Shown here: piece by piece, positions 1-9,754 of the stretch
How positions within the stretch are numbered: the first letter of the stretch is position 1
Layout of the letters: each line of letters opens with the position of its first letter
DNA from: Streptomyces sp. NBRC 110035
GTDB lineage: Bacteria > Actinomycetota > Actinomycetes > Streptomycetales > Streptomycetaceae
Length of the DNA: 64,000 nt
Assembly: GCF_000829695.1 (NCBI RefSeq)
Contig: NZ_BBNN01000016.1
Span: 1-64,000 of the forward strand
Direction: 5' to 3'
Position numbers and translations under genes: made by a program
The notes under the pieces: generated by a model
What the model was told of the DNA's origin: nothing
Database searches by the model: none
What the model saw: only the letters and a program-made list of their open reading frames with translations

Positions 1-570
1 CTCCGCCACGTCGATCGTGTCGGCCAGCCAGGACGGGGCCGCGGACGCGAGGGCCTCCAGAGCCGCGCGGACGCTCTCCCCGGCCAGCTCCGTGCGGTTC
101 AGGTCCCGTACCGCGCTGATGACATGGGTGGCGTCGGTGCGCTGCTTGCCGCCGGCGGCCACCAGGTCGGCCTCCTTGCAGTGCTCCAGCAGCCGGTCGA
201 ACACGGCGCGCTCCAAGCCGTGTTCGGCAAGGCGGGCGCGGAAGCGGGGCAGCACTGTGTGGTCGAAGCCGGTGTCGGCGAGCTCCATCCCGAGGGCGTA
301 CTTCCAGTCGATGGCCCGCACCGCCATGGCCGCGGCCTGCCGGTCGGTCAGGTTCTCGGCGAACTGCAGCACCGTCACCAGCGACAACACACCCGGCGAC
401 AGCCCCGGGGCGCCGCGCGTACCGAACGCCCCGGCGAACGGCTGATCGGTGAAGACCCCGCCGAGGTGGTCGCGCACGCGTATCGCCAAGCTCCCCTTGG
501 GCAACGCCTTACGGGCCACGGCCGCGGTCTGCTCGGGGACCGGCGGCAGGTCCTTGGGACGCATCGACAT
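1..570 (-). CDS. IS1182-family transposase, N-terminal part (runs off left edge)
   Basis: The minus strand is open from an ATG at 570 to the window edge (190 codons, no stop). The protein begins MSMRPKDLPPVPEQT and contains VLQFAENLTDRQAA and a DWKYALGMEL stretch, which are typical of the N-terminal half of IS1182-type DDE transposases (rejoin the ISs that carry a large N-terminal helical domain before the catalytic core). The C-terminal catalytic part lies outside the window, so activity cannot be judged. It lies directly next to the truncated 3' end of an IS701-type transposase gene, which suggests that this element inserted into, or recombined with, that gene. I could not identify its terminal inverted repeat because the other end is not visible. 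Confidence 0.8.
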   Translation of the reverse strand, partial: MSMRPKDLPPVPEQTAAVARKALPKGSLAIRVRDHLGGVFTDQPFAGAFGTRGAPGLSPGVLSLVTVLQFAENLTDRQAAAMAVRAIDWKYALGMELADTGFDHTVLPRFRARLAEHGLERAVFDRLLEHCKEADLVAAGGKQRTDATHVISAVRDLNRTELAGESVRAALEALASAAPSWLADTIDVAE

Positions 571-617
571 CTCTCACCCCTGCGGCCGTGGACGGAGGAA
601 ACGCCCCGCAGGAACGA

Positions 618-1628
618 TCATGCCGCAACCACCAGACGCACAGTCAGGAATTGCGCACCAGAGTCGTCTTTCAGTCGGGAGGCGACCGGGCCGTAGCAGA
701 CGTAGTAGGCGATCTCACTCGGGTCGCTGACGCTGCGTCGGGCCAGCACCCAGTGCCCGAAGCCGTTCTCCCAGGACGGGCGGATCGCGACACGCGCCCA
801 GTCGTACATCCGCTCACCATGCGCGCCGGCCCCGCCGGAGATCCGTTTCCACCGCTGGCGGGACAACGCGGCGACCAGCTGGTCCACCCGCGCGTCCGCG
901 CCGTGCGCAGTGATCACGGTGTCGTTGACCTTCGTGGCCAGCACGTGCGCGACCCGACGTTCCTCCAGCCACACTCGCAGGTGCTTGACCTGCCCGTATG
1001 CCTCGTCAGCGGTGACCCACGCGAACGGGACACCCGCATCGATGGCGCGTTGCAGCATCCACTTGAAGTGCTCGTTCTTGGTCGCGAAGGGGACCTCGTC
1101 GTCGATCCCGGCCGCGCGGCAGCGGTCACGGTCATCCGTCCAGGAGACGGGGATGTAGAGCTCGCGGTCGATCAACGCCCGCCCCCTGGCAGAGGCGTAG
1201 GCCAGGAATGTTCCTATCTGGCTGTTCTCCGTGCGGCCGGCTGTGCCGGTGTACTGACGCTGGACACCGGCGGACTTGGTGCCCTTCTTCAGGAAGCCGG
1301 TGTCGTCACCGATCAGCACCGCGTCCTTGGCACCGATGGTCTCCACGACGAAGTCCCGCACATCGTCACGGACCGCGTTCTCATCCCAGTCGGAGTGGTT
1401 GAGCAGGCGCTGGACGCCGTCGGGGCGCAATTGCCCGACCTGCTCCGACAGCGTCCACCCGTTCTTCTTCTCAAGCGGCGCGAGCAACCCGTTCAGGTAG
1501 TCCGACGCCCGCTCGCGGGGCTCCGACCTGCCGAAACGGTGGGCGAACCGGGCGTGGAACCCGGCTATCCCCTCGGACCACGACTCAATCTGCTCCACCG
1601 TCAACGATTCATCGCACAGTCGGTACAA
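618..1628 (-). pseudogene. IS701-family transposase, 3'-truncated
   Basis: This ORF of 336 codons begins MYRLCDESLTVEQIESW and reads as an IS701-type transposase. It has the first catalytic Asp region (VLIGDDTGFLKKG), then QYTGTAGRTENSQIG and the second Asp region (WVTADEAYG). Family members normally continue after a YYVCYGP motif with a segment that supplies the catalytic Glu (usually RWxIEE). Here YYVCYGP is followed by an unrelated tail of about 23 residues (VASRLKDDSGAQ...) and a stop, so the third catalytic residue is lost. The break lies near 690 and was probably caused by the neighbouring IS1182-type element. The intact outer end of the element lies at about 1670, next to CTAG. The encoded protein is presumably inactive. 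Confidence 0.8.
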
Positions 1629-1670
1629 CGAGCCAATCGAGCACCTGTCACGGCAGCTGCGGTTGCAGTA

Positions 1671-3543
1671 CTAGGTGACTGGTGTTAAGTGACGCGTCCC
1701 GGGGTGTACCGGTTCGCAGTGGAGGCGTCAGAGCGTTGTCGCCCGCTGGAGGTGTGGCCGTTCGGCAAGTGGCCCGTGCCCGTCCTGAAGCCCGTTCAGG
1801 GCGCTGTGCGGCGGTGACGAGCTGCTCGTGTGTCCCTGAGCCCCCCTCGGAGCGGTCAGCCGGTGGAGATCGCCCAGTTTCCACGTCCTGTGGACATGAT
1901 TCCGAGCACGCCGAGCCGAGCGATGTTGACGGCGGCGGCCAGCAGGGAGAAGTCGGCGCCGACTTTGGCCCGGCCGCGTACTCGAGCCCGGCGTCCGCCG
2001 TGTCGTCGCCGCATAAGGTGGGCGATCTTGCGTTCGACCTTGGGCCGGGTGGCTCGGTAGGCGGCCAGCCAGGCGGGGTCGGAACTGCGTGCCCGGCCCC
2101 GGGCCAGGTGCTCCTCGTGCGGGCCGATGCTGATCACGCGGCCGTCCCTGGCCGTAGTGCACTGGGCCGACAGCGGGCAGGCGGCGCAGGCGGCCCCGAA
2201 GCGGGCCACCCCGCCGCCGTCACGCTGCGGGCGGATCGCGGCGCTCACCTATCGGGCAGGTGCCCTGCCCCGCTTCCAGGTCGATGGTGAAGGCGTCCTT
2301 GGACAACCGTCCGCCCGGTGCGTTGGCCGCCTGCACCTTGACCATGACGTCGACGCCGGCATCGGCCAGTTCGGCCAGCAGCGGCCCGGTCCCGTAAGCG
2401 GCATCACCGTAGACCTCGACCTGCTCCTCCTCGACCTGCTCGTCCGGGGCGGGCGAGGGGAGGATGTCGGCCATAAGCCCGGCGGCGGGCTCGGCGTCAC
2501 CGACGTTGCCCGCACTGACCGCGGTCGCGGTGATGACCTCGCTGTCGGGGTCCTCGGCCACGTGGCCCTTGTAGCCGTCGAAGGACCGGCTCACGGTCTT
2601 GTGCCCGTGCCGGGCCTCGGGATCGACCGTGGAGATGACCCGGTCCCTGGCCACCTTGCGGGCGATCCGGAAGACGCCCCGGTCCTGGTCCTGCTCCAGG
2701 TCCTGGCCCAGCACGGTGGCCAGCAGGCGCGCGGCCTGGTCCACCTGCTGCTCCAGCACCCGGCCCTCCAGCACGGCCAGCAGCGCATACCCATCGCGCG
2801 CCCGTGAATCGATCATGGCTTCCCGCTCGGCCGCATCCGTCCAGTCGATGGCCGGCTTGGCCGTGCTGGTGTAGGCGTCCCCGCTGGAGATCACCGCCCG
2901 CAGCTGGGCCCGCAGCACATGATCGGCAGCCCGCAGCAGGCCTCGTACAGCCGAACGGATCAGCGTGATGGTGTCCTGCGTGGCCACCGCGTCATAGATC
3001 GGCGCCGAGTCCAGCACCCGCCTGCGGCCGACCAGCCCCGCCTGAGCGGCCACTTCCACCGTCCGCTCGAAGATCCGGTCCGGGCGGGCGGAAGCGGCCA
3101 GCCGCGCACGCATGTCCACCAACACCGTGTGCACGAACCCCGGATGATCGAAATCCAGCCCGCCGGCGGCGTACTTCCAGCGCACGTCAAAGGCGAACCG
3201 TTCGACCGCTTCACGATCGGACAGGCCCTCCAGACGCTGCAGGACCATCACGACTGCCACGATCATCGGCGGCACCGACCTGCGGCCGTCCTCGGCGAAC
3301 AGATCCGCGAACATCTCATCGGGGAACAACGCCCGGCACTCGCGGTGCAGCACCGCGTAGATCGAGTTCGACGCCAGCCGACCCTCGCAGAAACCCGCCG
3401 TGGAGGAGAGCAACCCCGGCTGCATCGGAGTCCGGCCCACTGCCATCGCTCAACCTCTCCCCACACCCGGCGACCAACACCCGGCAGCCTGGCACAGGTC
3501 GAAGACCCGACGCGAGCTCACACGATTAACACCAGTCACCTAG
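1671..3543. mobile_element. Complete IS1182-like insertion sequence with 18-bp perfect ends
   Basis: The sequence CTAGGTGACTGGTGTTAA at 1671-1688 recurs as its exact reverse complement at 3526-3543. These ends bracket one transposase gene, giving an element of about 1.87 kb. Because CTAG is itself a palindrome, the outer four bases may be the target duplication rather than part of the element; the inverted repeat would then be GTGACTGGTGTTAA. Both CTAG copies are also the junctions with the neighbouring elements (IS701 remnant on the left, MITE-like element on the right). Confidence 0.75.
1856..3446 (-). pseudogene. IS1182-like transposase, frameshifted
   Basis: Two overlapping minus-strand frames together make one transposase. 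The first (3446 to 2220, 408 codons) starts MAVGRTPMQPGLLSSTAGF and contains RLEGLSDREAVERFAFDVRW, a DSAPIYDAV segment and a VYGDAAYGTG catalytic-Asp region. It then runs into QGTCPIGERRDPPAA and stops. The second frame (from about 2248 to 1856) resumes with IRPQRDGGGVARFGAACAACPL and the usual C-terminal KVERKIAHLMRR and ADFSLLAAAVNIARLG motifs. An indel between about 2225 and 2250 explains this. The element's ends are intact, so it could in principle be mobilised in trans. I saw no clear slippery heptamer, so a programmed frameshift is less likely than a mutation. Confidence 0.8.
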
Positions 3544-3707
3544 TGCCCCTCCCGGCAATGTTTGCCCCGTCGCGCCGCCCAGCACACACGCTCGCCGCGT
3601 TGGCCAAAAGCCCTGGTAGCTCCGCTACAAGGACTTCCGGCCGCCGTGCGATCGCACGCACCGGACGACGCTCCCTATGGGGCAAACATTGCCGGTCACG
3701 GCACTAG
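3540..3707. mobile_element. 168-bp MITE-like element with CTAG at both ends
   Basis: The left arm 3540-3568 and the reverse complement of the right arm 3679-3707 agree at 25 of 29 positions (both start CTAGTGCC and share CCGGCAATGTTTGCCCC). There is no room for a transposase. The interior holds a second inverted structure around CCTGGTAGCTCCGCTAC. A related interior recurs at about 62,096-62,170. CTAG fits the YTAR target preference known for IS701 elements, so this may be a non-autonomous derivative; that link is inference. Confidence 0.7.
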
Positions 3708-3756
3708 GAACGGCCGCAGGCGGCCCCCCTGGGGGAGTAACCGCCCGCGGGGTCCG

Positions 3757-6057
3757 TCAGGCCGACGGGAGGTGGCGGTCCAAGTACAGCCGCAGGTGCT
3801 CCGCCGTGTGCGAGTGCGGCGCGCGGAGGAGTTCGGCGGGCGTGCCCGTGAAGACGATCTCGCCGCCGGTGTTGCCACCCTCGGGGCCGAGGTCGATGAC
3901 CCAGTCCGCCTGGGAGACAACGGCGAGGTCGTGCTCGATGACGACGACCGTGTTGCCCCGGTCGACGATCCGGTTGAGCAGGCCGAGCAGCCTGTCGATG
4001 TCCGACAGGTGCAGGCCGGTGGTCGGCTCGTCGAGGATGTAGACGGTGCCCGAGCCGGAGAGCCGGTCGGCGAGCTTGAGCCGCTGGCGCTCGCCGCCGG
4101 AGAGGGTCGCGAGCGACTGCCCGATGCCGAGGTAGCCGATGCCGGTCTCCATCAGGGAGCCGACCCGGGTGCGCAGCGGGCCTGACGGGAAGAACTCGGT
4201 GGCCTCCTCCGCCGACATCTCCAGCACATCGGCGATGCTCTTGCTGCGCACCCGGTGGCGGAGCACCGACTCCTTGAAGCGGCGGCCCTCGCAGCTCTCG
4301 CAGTGGGTGGTGACCGGGTCCATGTAGGCGACCTCGGTGATGAGGACGCCGCGGCCCTCGCACTCCTCACAGGCGCCCTTGGAGTTGAAGCTGAAGAGGC
4401 CGGCGTCCTCGCCGCTCGCCTTGGCGAAGAGTTTCCGGATCGGGTCCATCAGCTTGAGGTAGCTGGCCGGGGTGGAGCGGGAGGAGCGCGCGATGGACGA
4501 CTGGTCGACGAAGACCGCGTTCGGGTACTGCGCGCGGAAGGCGTGGGCGATCAGCGAGCTCTTGCCGGCGCCGGCGACGCCGGTGACGGCGGTGAGGACG
4601 CCGGCCGGGATCTCGGTGGAGACGTTCTTCAGGTTGTGCACGGTGGCATCGCGGACCGGCAGGGTCCGGCCGAAGGGGCGCGGGGTCTCCTTGAGCCCGC
4701 CGATGCGCCGCAGCCCCTGCCCGGTGAGGGTGTCGGTGTCCTTCAGCTCGGCGTGGCTTCCCTCGAAGACGACCGTGCCGCCGTGCACGCCGGCCCGCGG
4801 GCCGATCTCGACGACGTGGTCGGCGACGGCCATCACGTCGGGGTCGTGCTCGACGACGAGGACGGTGTTGCCCTTGTCACGCAGCGCCCGGATCAGTTCG
4901 TTGAGCCGGCTGACGTCGCGTGGGTGCAGACCGACGCTGGGCTCGTCGAAGATGTAGGTGAGGCCGGTGAGTTCGCTTCCGAGGTGGTTGACGAGCTTGA
5001 GGCGCTGGCCCTCGCCGCCGGAGAGGCTGGAGGTGGAGCGGTCGAGGGTGAGGTAGCCCAGGCCGATCGACTCGATCTGCTCCAGCGTTTCGCGGATGGT
5101 GGTGACGAGCGGCGTGTCCAGCCGTTCCTGGAGCGCGGAAACGACGGCGATGAGGTCGCTGACCTGCATCTGGGACCAGTCGGAGATGTTCCGGCCGTCG
5201 ATCCGGGTGGCCAGGGCCTTCTGGTTGAGGCGGGCGCCGTCGCAGGTGGGGCAGCGACCCTCGGAGAAGAACTCGGCCGCCGCGTCGCGGGCCGCCTTGC
5301 TCATGCCGGCCGAGTCGCGCTTGAGGTGACGGCGGACGAAGCTGTCGACGAGCCCCTCGTACTTGAGGGCCAGGACGTTGCCGTTGGGATAGCTGATCTC
5401 GACGGTGCCGCCGCTGCCGTAGAGGAGGGTGTGCAGCTCCTCCTCGGTGTAGTCGGCGATCTTCTTGTCGGCGTCGAGACGCTCGTAGTGGGCGTAGAAC
5501 TGCCAGCTGGAGCTGCCGACAGTGTGCCCGGGCACCCGGATGGCGCCCTCCGCGATGGACCGCGAGCGGTCGATCATCAGCTCGGGGTTGGGGCGGCGGG
5601 CGCGGCCGAGCCCCTCGCACTCGGGGCACATGCCCTTGGGGTCGTTGAAGGAGTACAGCCAGGTCTGGCCGAGGCCGTCGCCGCCGTGGTTGGCGAAGAG
5701 GACGCGCATCACGGTGTAGACGTCGGTGACGGTGCCCACGGTCGAGCGGGCGTTGCCGCCGAGGGGGCGCTGGTCGACGACGACCGGGGTGGTGATCTTC
5801 GTGACGGCGTCGACATCCGGGCGCTCGAATTTGGGGAGGTCGTGCCGGATGTTCCACGGGAAGGTGGCGTTGAGCTGCCGCTGGGCCTCCACGGCGACGG
5901 TGTCGAAGACCAGGGAGGACTTACCGGATCCGGAGACGCCGACGAAGACCGTGATCCGGTTCTTGGGGATGACGAGGGAGACGTTCTTGAGGTTGTTCTC
6001 CCGGGCACCGACGACCTGGATGCCCTCGTCCGGTGAGGTGGGCGGCGTCTGGTTCAC
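3757..6057 (-). CDS. UvrA-like ABC protein, DrrC-type self-resistance
   Basis: This 766-residue protein has two ABC ATPase halves arranged as in UvrA. Walker A sequences are GVSGSGKS in the first half and GVAGAGKS in the second, with LSGGEGQRLKL and LSGGERQRLKL signatures. Cys pairs (CPECEGLGRA, CPTCDGARL, CEECEGRG, CESCEGRRF) match UvrA zinc modules. It is shorter than UvrA (about 950 residues) and matches the DrrC class, which protects daunorubicin producers, probably by acting on drug-bound DNA rather than by transport. The GTG start at 6057 is preceded by an AGAGAGGACC ribosome site. It lies two genes downstream of the drrAB-like exporter, which supports a role in self-resistance to a DNA-binding product. 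It is not the housekeeping uvrA, given its length and context. Confidence 0.85.
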   Translation of the reverse strand: MNQTPPTSPDEGIQVVGARENNLKNVSLVIPKNRITVFVGVSGSGKSSLVFDTVAVEAQRQLNATFPWNIRHDLPKFERPDVDAVTKITTPVVVDQRPLGGNARSTVGTVTDVYTVMRVLFANHGGDGLGQTWLYSFNDPKGMCPECEGLGRARRPNPELMIDRSRSIAEGAIRVPGHTVGSSSWQFYAHYERLDADKKIADYTEEELHTLLYGSGGTVEISYPNGNVLALKYEGLVDSFVRRHLKRDSAGMSKAARDAAAEFFSEGRCPTCDGARLNQKALATRIDGRNISDWSQMQVSDLIAVVSALQERLDTPLVTTIRETLEQIESIGLGYLTLDRSTSSLSGGEGQRLKLVNHLGSELTGLTYIFDEPSVGLHPRDVSRLNELIRALRDKGNTVLVVEHDPDVMAVADHVVEIGPRAGVHGGTVVFEGSHAELKDTDTLTGQGLRRIGGLKETPRPFGRTLPVRDATVHNLKNVSTEIPAGVLTAVTGVAGAGKSSLIAHAFRAQYPNAVFVDQSSIARSSRSTPASYLKLMDPIRKLFAKASGEDAGLFSFNSKGACEECEGRGVLITEVAYMDPVTTHCESCEGRRFKESVLRHRVRSKSIADVLEMSAEEATEFFPSGPLRTRVGSLMETGIGYLGIGQSLATLSGGERQRLKLADRLSGSGTVYILDEPTTGLHLSDIDRLLGLLNRIVDRGNTVVVIEHDLAVVSQADWVIDLGPEGGNTGGEIVFTGTPAELLRAPHSHTAEHLRLYLDRHLPSA

Positions 6058-6135
6058 GAATGGTCCTCTCTGCGGCGTATGACGTGGCGTCGTGGGACGG
6101 ACGCCCTGTGGTGCGGCGTCGTCGCCCCTTCGGAC

Positions 6136-6621
6136 TCACCGCAGCTGGGCGCGGACGGCCTTCAGCAGGGCGGGGTCCTGGGGGTCGACCGTGGGCGCGA
6201 AGCGGCCCACGGGGTGGCCGGCGGCGGAGACGAGGAACTTCTCGAAGTTCCAGCGCACGTCGCCGGTCTGGCCCTCCGCGTCGGCGAGCGGCGTGAGGGC
6301 CGTGTAGAGCGGGTGCCGGCCGGCTCCGTTGACCTCGGTCTTCTCCGTGTGGGGAAAGGTGATCCGGCGTACGGAGCACTGGGCGGCGATCTCCTCGGCA
6401 GTGCCCGGTTCCTGCTCGCCGAACTGGTTGCAGGGCACGCCGACGACGACCAGGCCGTCCGCCCGGTGGTTGTGCGCGAGCGCCTCCAGGGCGGGGTACT
6501 GGTCGGCGGCGAGCGCGCACCCGGAGGCGACGTTGACGATGAGAAGGGGGTTGCCCCGGTGGCGGGAGAGCAGGTCGGGGGTCCCGTCGAGTCCGGCGAT
6601 GGCGATGTCGAAGAAGGTCAT
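6136..6621 (-). CDS. Glutathione-peroxidase family protein
   Basis: This 161-residue thioredoxin-fold peroxidase reduces hydroperoxides with a catalytic Cys. The peroxidatic site is VNVASGCAL (Cys35), followed by the family motif CNQFGEQEPG (about 64-73) and a late WNFEKFLV motif that supplies Trp and Asn of the catalytic set. Actinomycetes lack glutathione, so the reductant is probably thioredoxin or mycothiol-linked. It sits between the exporter genes and the DrrC-like gene and reads in the same direction, so it may be co-expressed with the resistance set. A role against redox cycling of a quinone product is inferred from position only. Confidence 0.8.
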   Translation of the reverse strand: MTFFDIAIAGLDGTPDLLSRHRGNPLLIVNVASGCALAADQYPALEALAHNHRADGLVVVGVPCNQFGEQEPGTAEEIAAQCSVRRITFPHTEKTEVNGAGRHPLYTALTPLADAEGQTGDVRWNFEKFLVSAAGHPVGRFAPTVDPQDPALLKAVRAQLR

Positions 6622-6701
6622 GTCCGCACGCTAGGACGGGTCGGTCCGGGGCCGGTCGACTCCGCCTCGCGGGGCTCTCGGCACCCGCTCGACGGGGTGG
6701 T

Positions 6702-6733
6702 CCTCCCGGGCCCCGTGTCGGGGGCCCGGGAGG
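6702..6733. terminator. Intrinsic terminator-like hairpin after drrB-like gene
   Basis: CCTCCCGGGCCCC at 6702-6714 pairs with its perfect complement at 6721-6733 across a short loop. It lies between the stop of the permease gene and the next gene, so it probably ends the drrAB transcript. There is no T-run, as is usual in Streptomyces. Confidence 0.6.
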
Positions 6734-6790
6734 CGGGGCGGGGTGCGGGCTGGTTCGGGGGATACCGGCCCGCACCCTGGTCGGGGTCCG

Positions 6791-7617
6791 TTACCGGCTC
6801 AGGGAGCGGTACTTGCGGACGGCGAGCGGGAAGAACACCAGGGAGATCAGGAGCGGCCAGACGAACGACATGAGCATGGCGTTCTCGGCGATCCAGGAGG
6901 TGCCCCCGACGCCCGGGTTGCCGAAGAGTTCACGGGTGGCGTGGGCGGTGGAGGAGAGCGGGTTCCATTCGGCGATCGTGCCGAGCCAGCCCGGCATCAT
7001 CTCCGGGGAGGCGAAGGTGTTGGCGACGATGCCGAGCGGGAACAGCAGCGTGTAGACGGCGGAGGTCGCCTCCGGGGAGCTGATGACGAGGCCGAGGTAG
7101 ATGCCGACCCAGAGCAGCGCGAACCGGAGCAGGAGGAGCAGGGCGAAGCCGCCGAGCGCCGGGGCGAAGCCGTCGTGCCAGGACCAGCCGACGATGGCGC
7201 CGCATCCCATGAGGATGACGAGGACCACGGTGCTGTACAGCATGTTCACGATGGACTGGCCGAGGACGACCGATCCGGCGGACATGGGCATGGAGCGGAA
7301 GCGGTCCGTGACGCCCTTGGAGGCGTCGGCGGTGACGCCGGCCATCGTCTCGCCGATGCCGAAGGCCATCGACATGACGAACATGCCGGGCATCAGGTAC
7401 TCCATGTAGTTCCCGCCACCCTCGACCTGCATCCCGCTGCCGAAGATGCCGCCGAAGAGCAGCACCATCAGGATCGGGAAGGCGAGCCCGGCGAGGATCT
7501 GGGTGGGGTTGCGGGCCCAGTGGGAGAGTCCGCGGAGGGTGAGCGTCCAGGAGTCGGCGAGGACCCAGCCCAGCTTGACGACCGGATTGGTCGGCACCTC
7601 GGGGGCGATGATCGCGG

Positions 7618-7621
<4 letters not shown>
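6791..7621 (-). CDS. DrrB-type ABC-2 permease
   Basis: This 276-residue integral membrane protein of the ABC-2 class has about six hydrophobic segments (for example NPTQILAGLAFPILMVLLFG and FALLLLLRFALLWVGIYLG). It retains the DrrB-like stretch MEYLMPGMFVMSMAFGIGETM and the soluble loop with SKGVTDRFRSMPM. It pairs with the ATPase encoded just upstream; the two genes overlap by 4 bp (ATGA), which implies translational coupling. By family, it exports the cluster's product across the membrane. It ends before a strong hairpin. Confidence 0.88.
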
Positions 7622-8607
<986 letters not shown>

Positions 8608-8641
8608 GCCCACCCCTTCTTTCAAGGCGCTTGCCTTCGGG

Positions 8642-8657
8642 TGCTCAAATTTGGGTA
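8642..8657. promoter_or_regulatory. Candidate PadR operator, copy A (drrA promoter)
   Basis: TGCTCAAATTTGGGTA is an imperfect inverted repeat (arms TGCTCAAA and TACCCAAA when read outward) in otherwise very GC-rich DNA. It lies 35 bp upstream of the drrA-like start. It resembles two other sites, at 8688-8703 and 18507-18522. Binding by the PadR protein is inferred. Confidence 0.45.
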
Positions 8658-8687
8658 CCCCGCGAGCATAGGGGAAGGCGCTCCGGA

Positions 8688-8703
8688 TATTCAAGTTTTA
8701 GCA
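8688..8703. promoter_or_regulatory. Candidate PadR operator, copy B
   Basis: TATTCAAGTTTTAGCA overlaps the stop codon of the 4,6-dehydratase gene and lies 46 bp upstream of copy A. It fits the same consensus T-R-Y-T-CAA-R-TTT. Tandem sites are common for PadR repressors in efflux promoters. Confidence 0.4.
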
Positions 8704-9681
8704 AGGCTCGGACGGAAGGGCTCCGCCGGCCTCCCAGTGAGCGCGGTGGGAGGTGTACCAGGCCACCGTCGCGGCGAGCTCGGTGTCGAGCGACCGGCGG
8801 GGCGCGTACCCCAGCTCGCGTCGGATCTTGGCGTCGTCCACCGCGTACCGGAAGTCGTGGCCCTGCCGGTCCGCGACCCGCTCCACCAGGTCCCAGTCCC
8901 GCCCGCACAAGTCGAGCAGCCGGGTGGTCATCTCCCGGTTGGTGAGCGTGGTGCCGCCGCCCACGTTGTAGATCTCCCCCGCCCGGCCCCGGTCCAGCAC
9001 CAGCCGTACCGCCTGGCAGTGGTCGTCGACGTGCAGCCACTCCCGCAGGTTCGACCCGTCCCCGTACAGCGGCACCGGCAGCCCGTCGAGGAGCCGGGTG
9101 GTGAAGCGCGGGATCAGCTTCTCCGGGTGCTGCCCAGGACCGTAGTTGTTGGCGCACCGGGTGATCCGCACGTCGAGCCCGTGGGTACGGGCGTACGCGC
9201 GGGCGAAGAGGTCCGCGGACGCCTTCGACGCCGCGTACGGCGAGTTGGGGAGCAGCGGCTCCTCCTCGGTCCAGCGCCCCTCGGCGATCGACCCGTACAC
9301 CTCGTCCGTGGAGACCTGGACGAAGACCCGGGTGCCGTGCCGCAGGGCGGCGTCCAGCAGCGCCTGGGTGCCGAGCACATTGGTGCGGACGAACGCCTCG
9401 GCGCCCTCCACCGAGCGGTCCACGTGCGATTCCGCGGCGAAGTGCACCACGGCGTCGTGACCCGGCATGATCTTGTCCAGCAGCGCCGTGTCACAGATGT
9501 CGCCGCGGACGAAGTCCAGCCGCGGGTGGCCGAGGGGCAGGTTGTTCAGGGTGCCCGCGTAGGTCAGCCGGTCCAGCGCGGTCACCCGGTCGTCCTCGCG
9601 CTCCGGCCAGCCGCCGTCCAGCAGCGAGCGCGCGAAGTGCGAGCCGATGAAGCCGGCCGCTCCGGTCACCAGGATGTTCAC
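8698..9681 (-). CDS. rfbB: dTDP-glucose 4,6-dehydratase
   Basis: This 327-residue extended short-chain dehydrogenase has an NAD-binding GAAGFIG motif (7-13), the family TDE triad (Thr125-Asp126-Glu127) and YxxxK as Tyr149/Lys153. It converts dTDP-glucose to dTDP-4-keto-6-deoxyglucose, the entry step for deoxysugars. I chose the GTG at 9681 because GACAGGAGGGAAC precedes it and it places the glycine motif at the usual position; an ATG further upstream at 9732 adds unconserved residues. It lies downstream of a glycosyltransferase gene and upstream of the exporter, probably in one transcript. It may serve only this cluster, because the sugar nucleotidylyltransferase partner is not nearby. Confidence 0.9.
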   Translation of the reverse strand: MNILVTGAAGFIGSHFARSLLDGGWPEREDDRVTALDRLTYAGTLNNLPLGHPRLDFVRGDICDTALLDKIMPGHDAVVHFAAESHVDRSVEGAEAFVRTNVLGTQALLDAALRHGTRVFVQVSTDEVYGSIAEGRWTEEEPLLPNSPYAASKASADLFARAYARTHGLDVRITRCANNYGPGQHPEKLIPRFTTRLLDGLPVPLYGDGSNLREWLHVDDHCQAVRLVLDRGRAGEIYNVGGGTTLTNREMTTRLLDLCGRDWDLVERVADRQGHDFRYAVDDAKIRRELGYAPRRSLDTELAATVAWYTSHRAHWEAGGALPSEPC

Positions 9682-9754
9682 GCCCGTTCCCTCCTGTCGT
9701 ACGGCGGGCGGGCGGGAGATCCCGTCCACCACACCCGCACCGCCGTGTGGTCCG

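Noticed and set aside
4255..6036. 593-codon plus-strand ORF opposite the DrrC-like gene
   Set aside because: Its sequence is Gly/Asp/Val-rich and mirrors the codon positions of the minus-strand UvrA-like gene, which has full motif support. It is a high-GC shadow.
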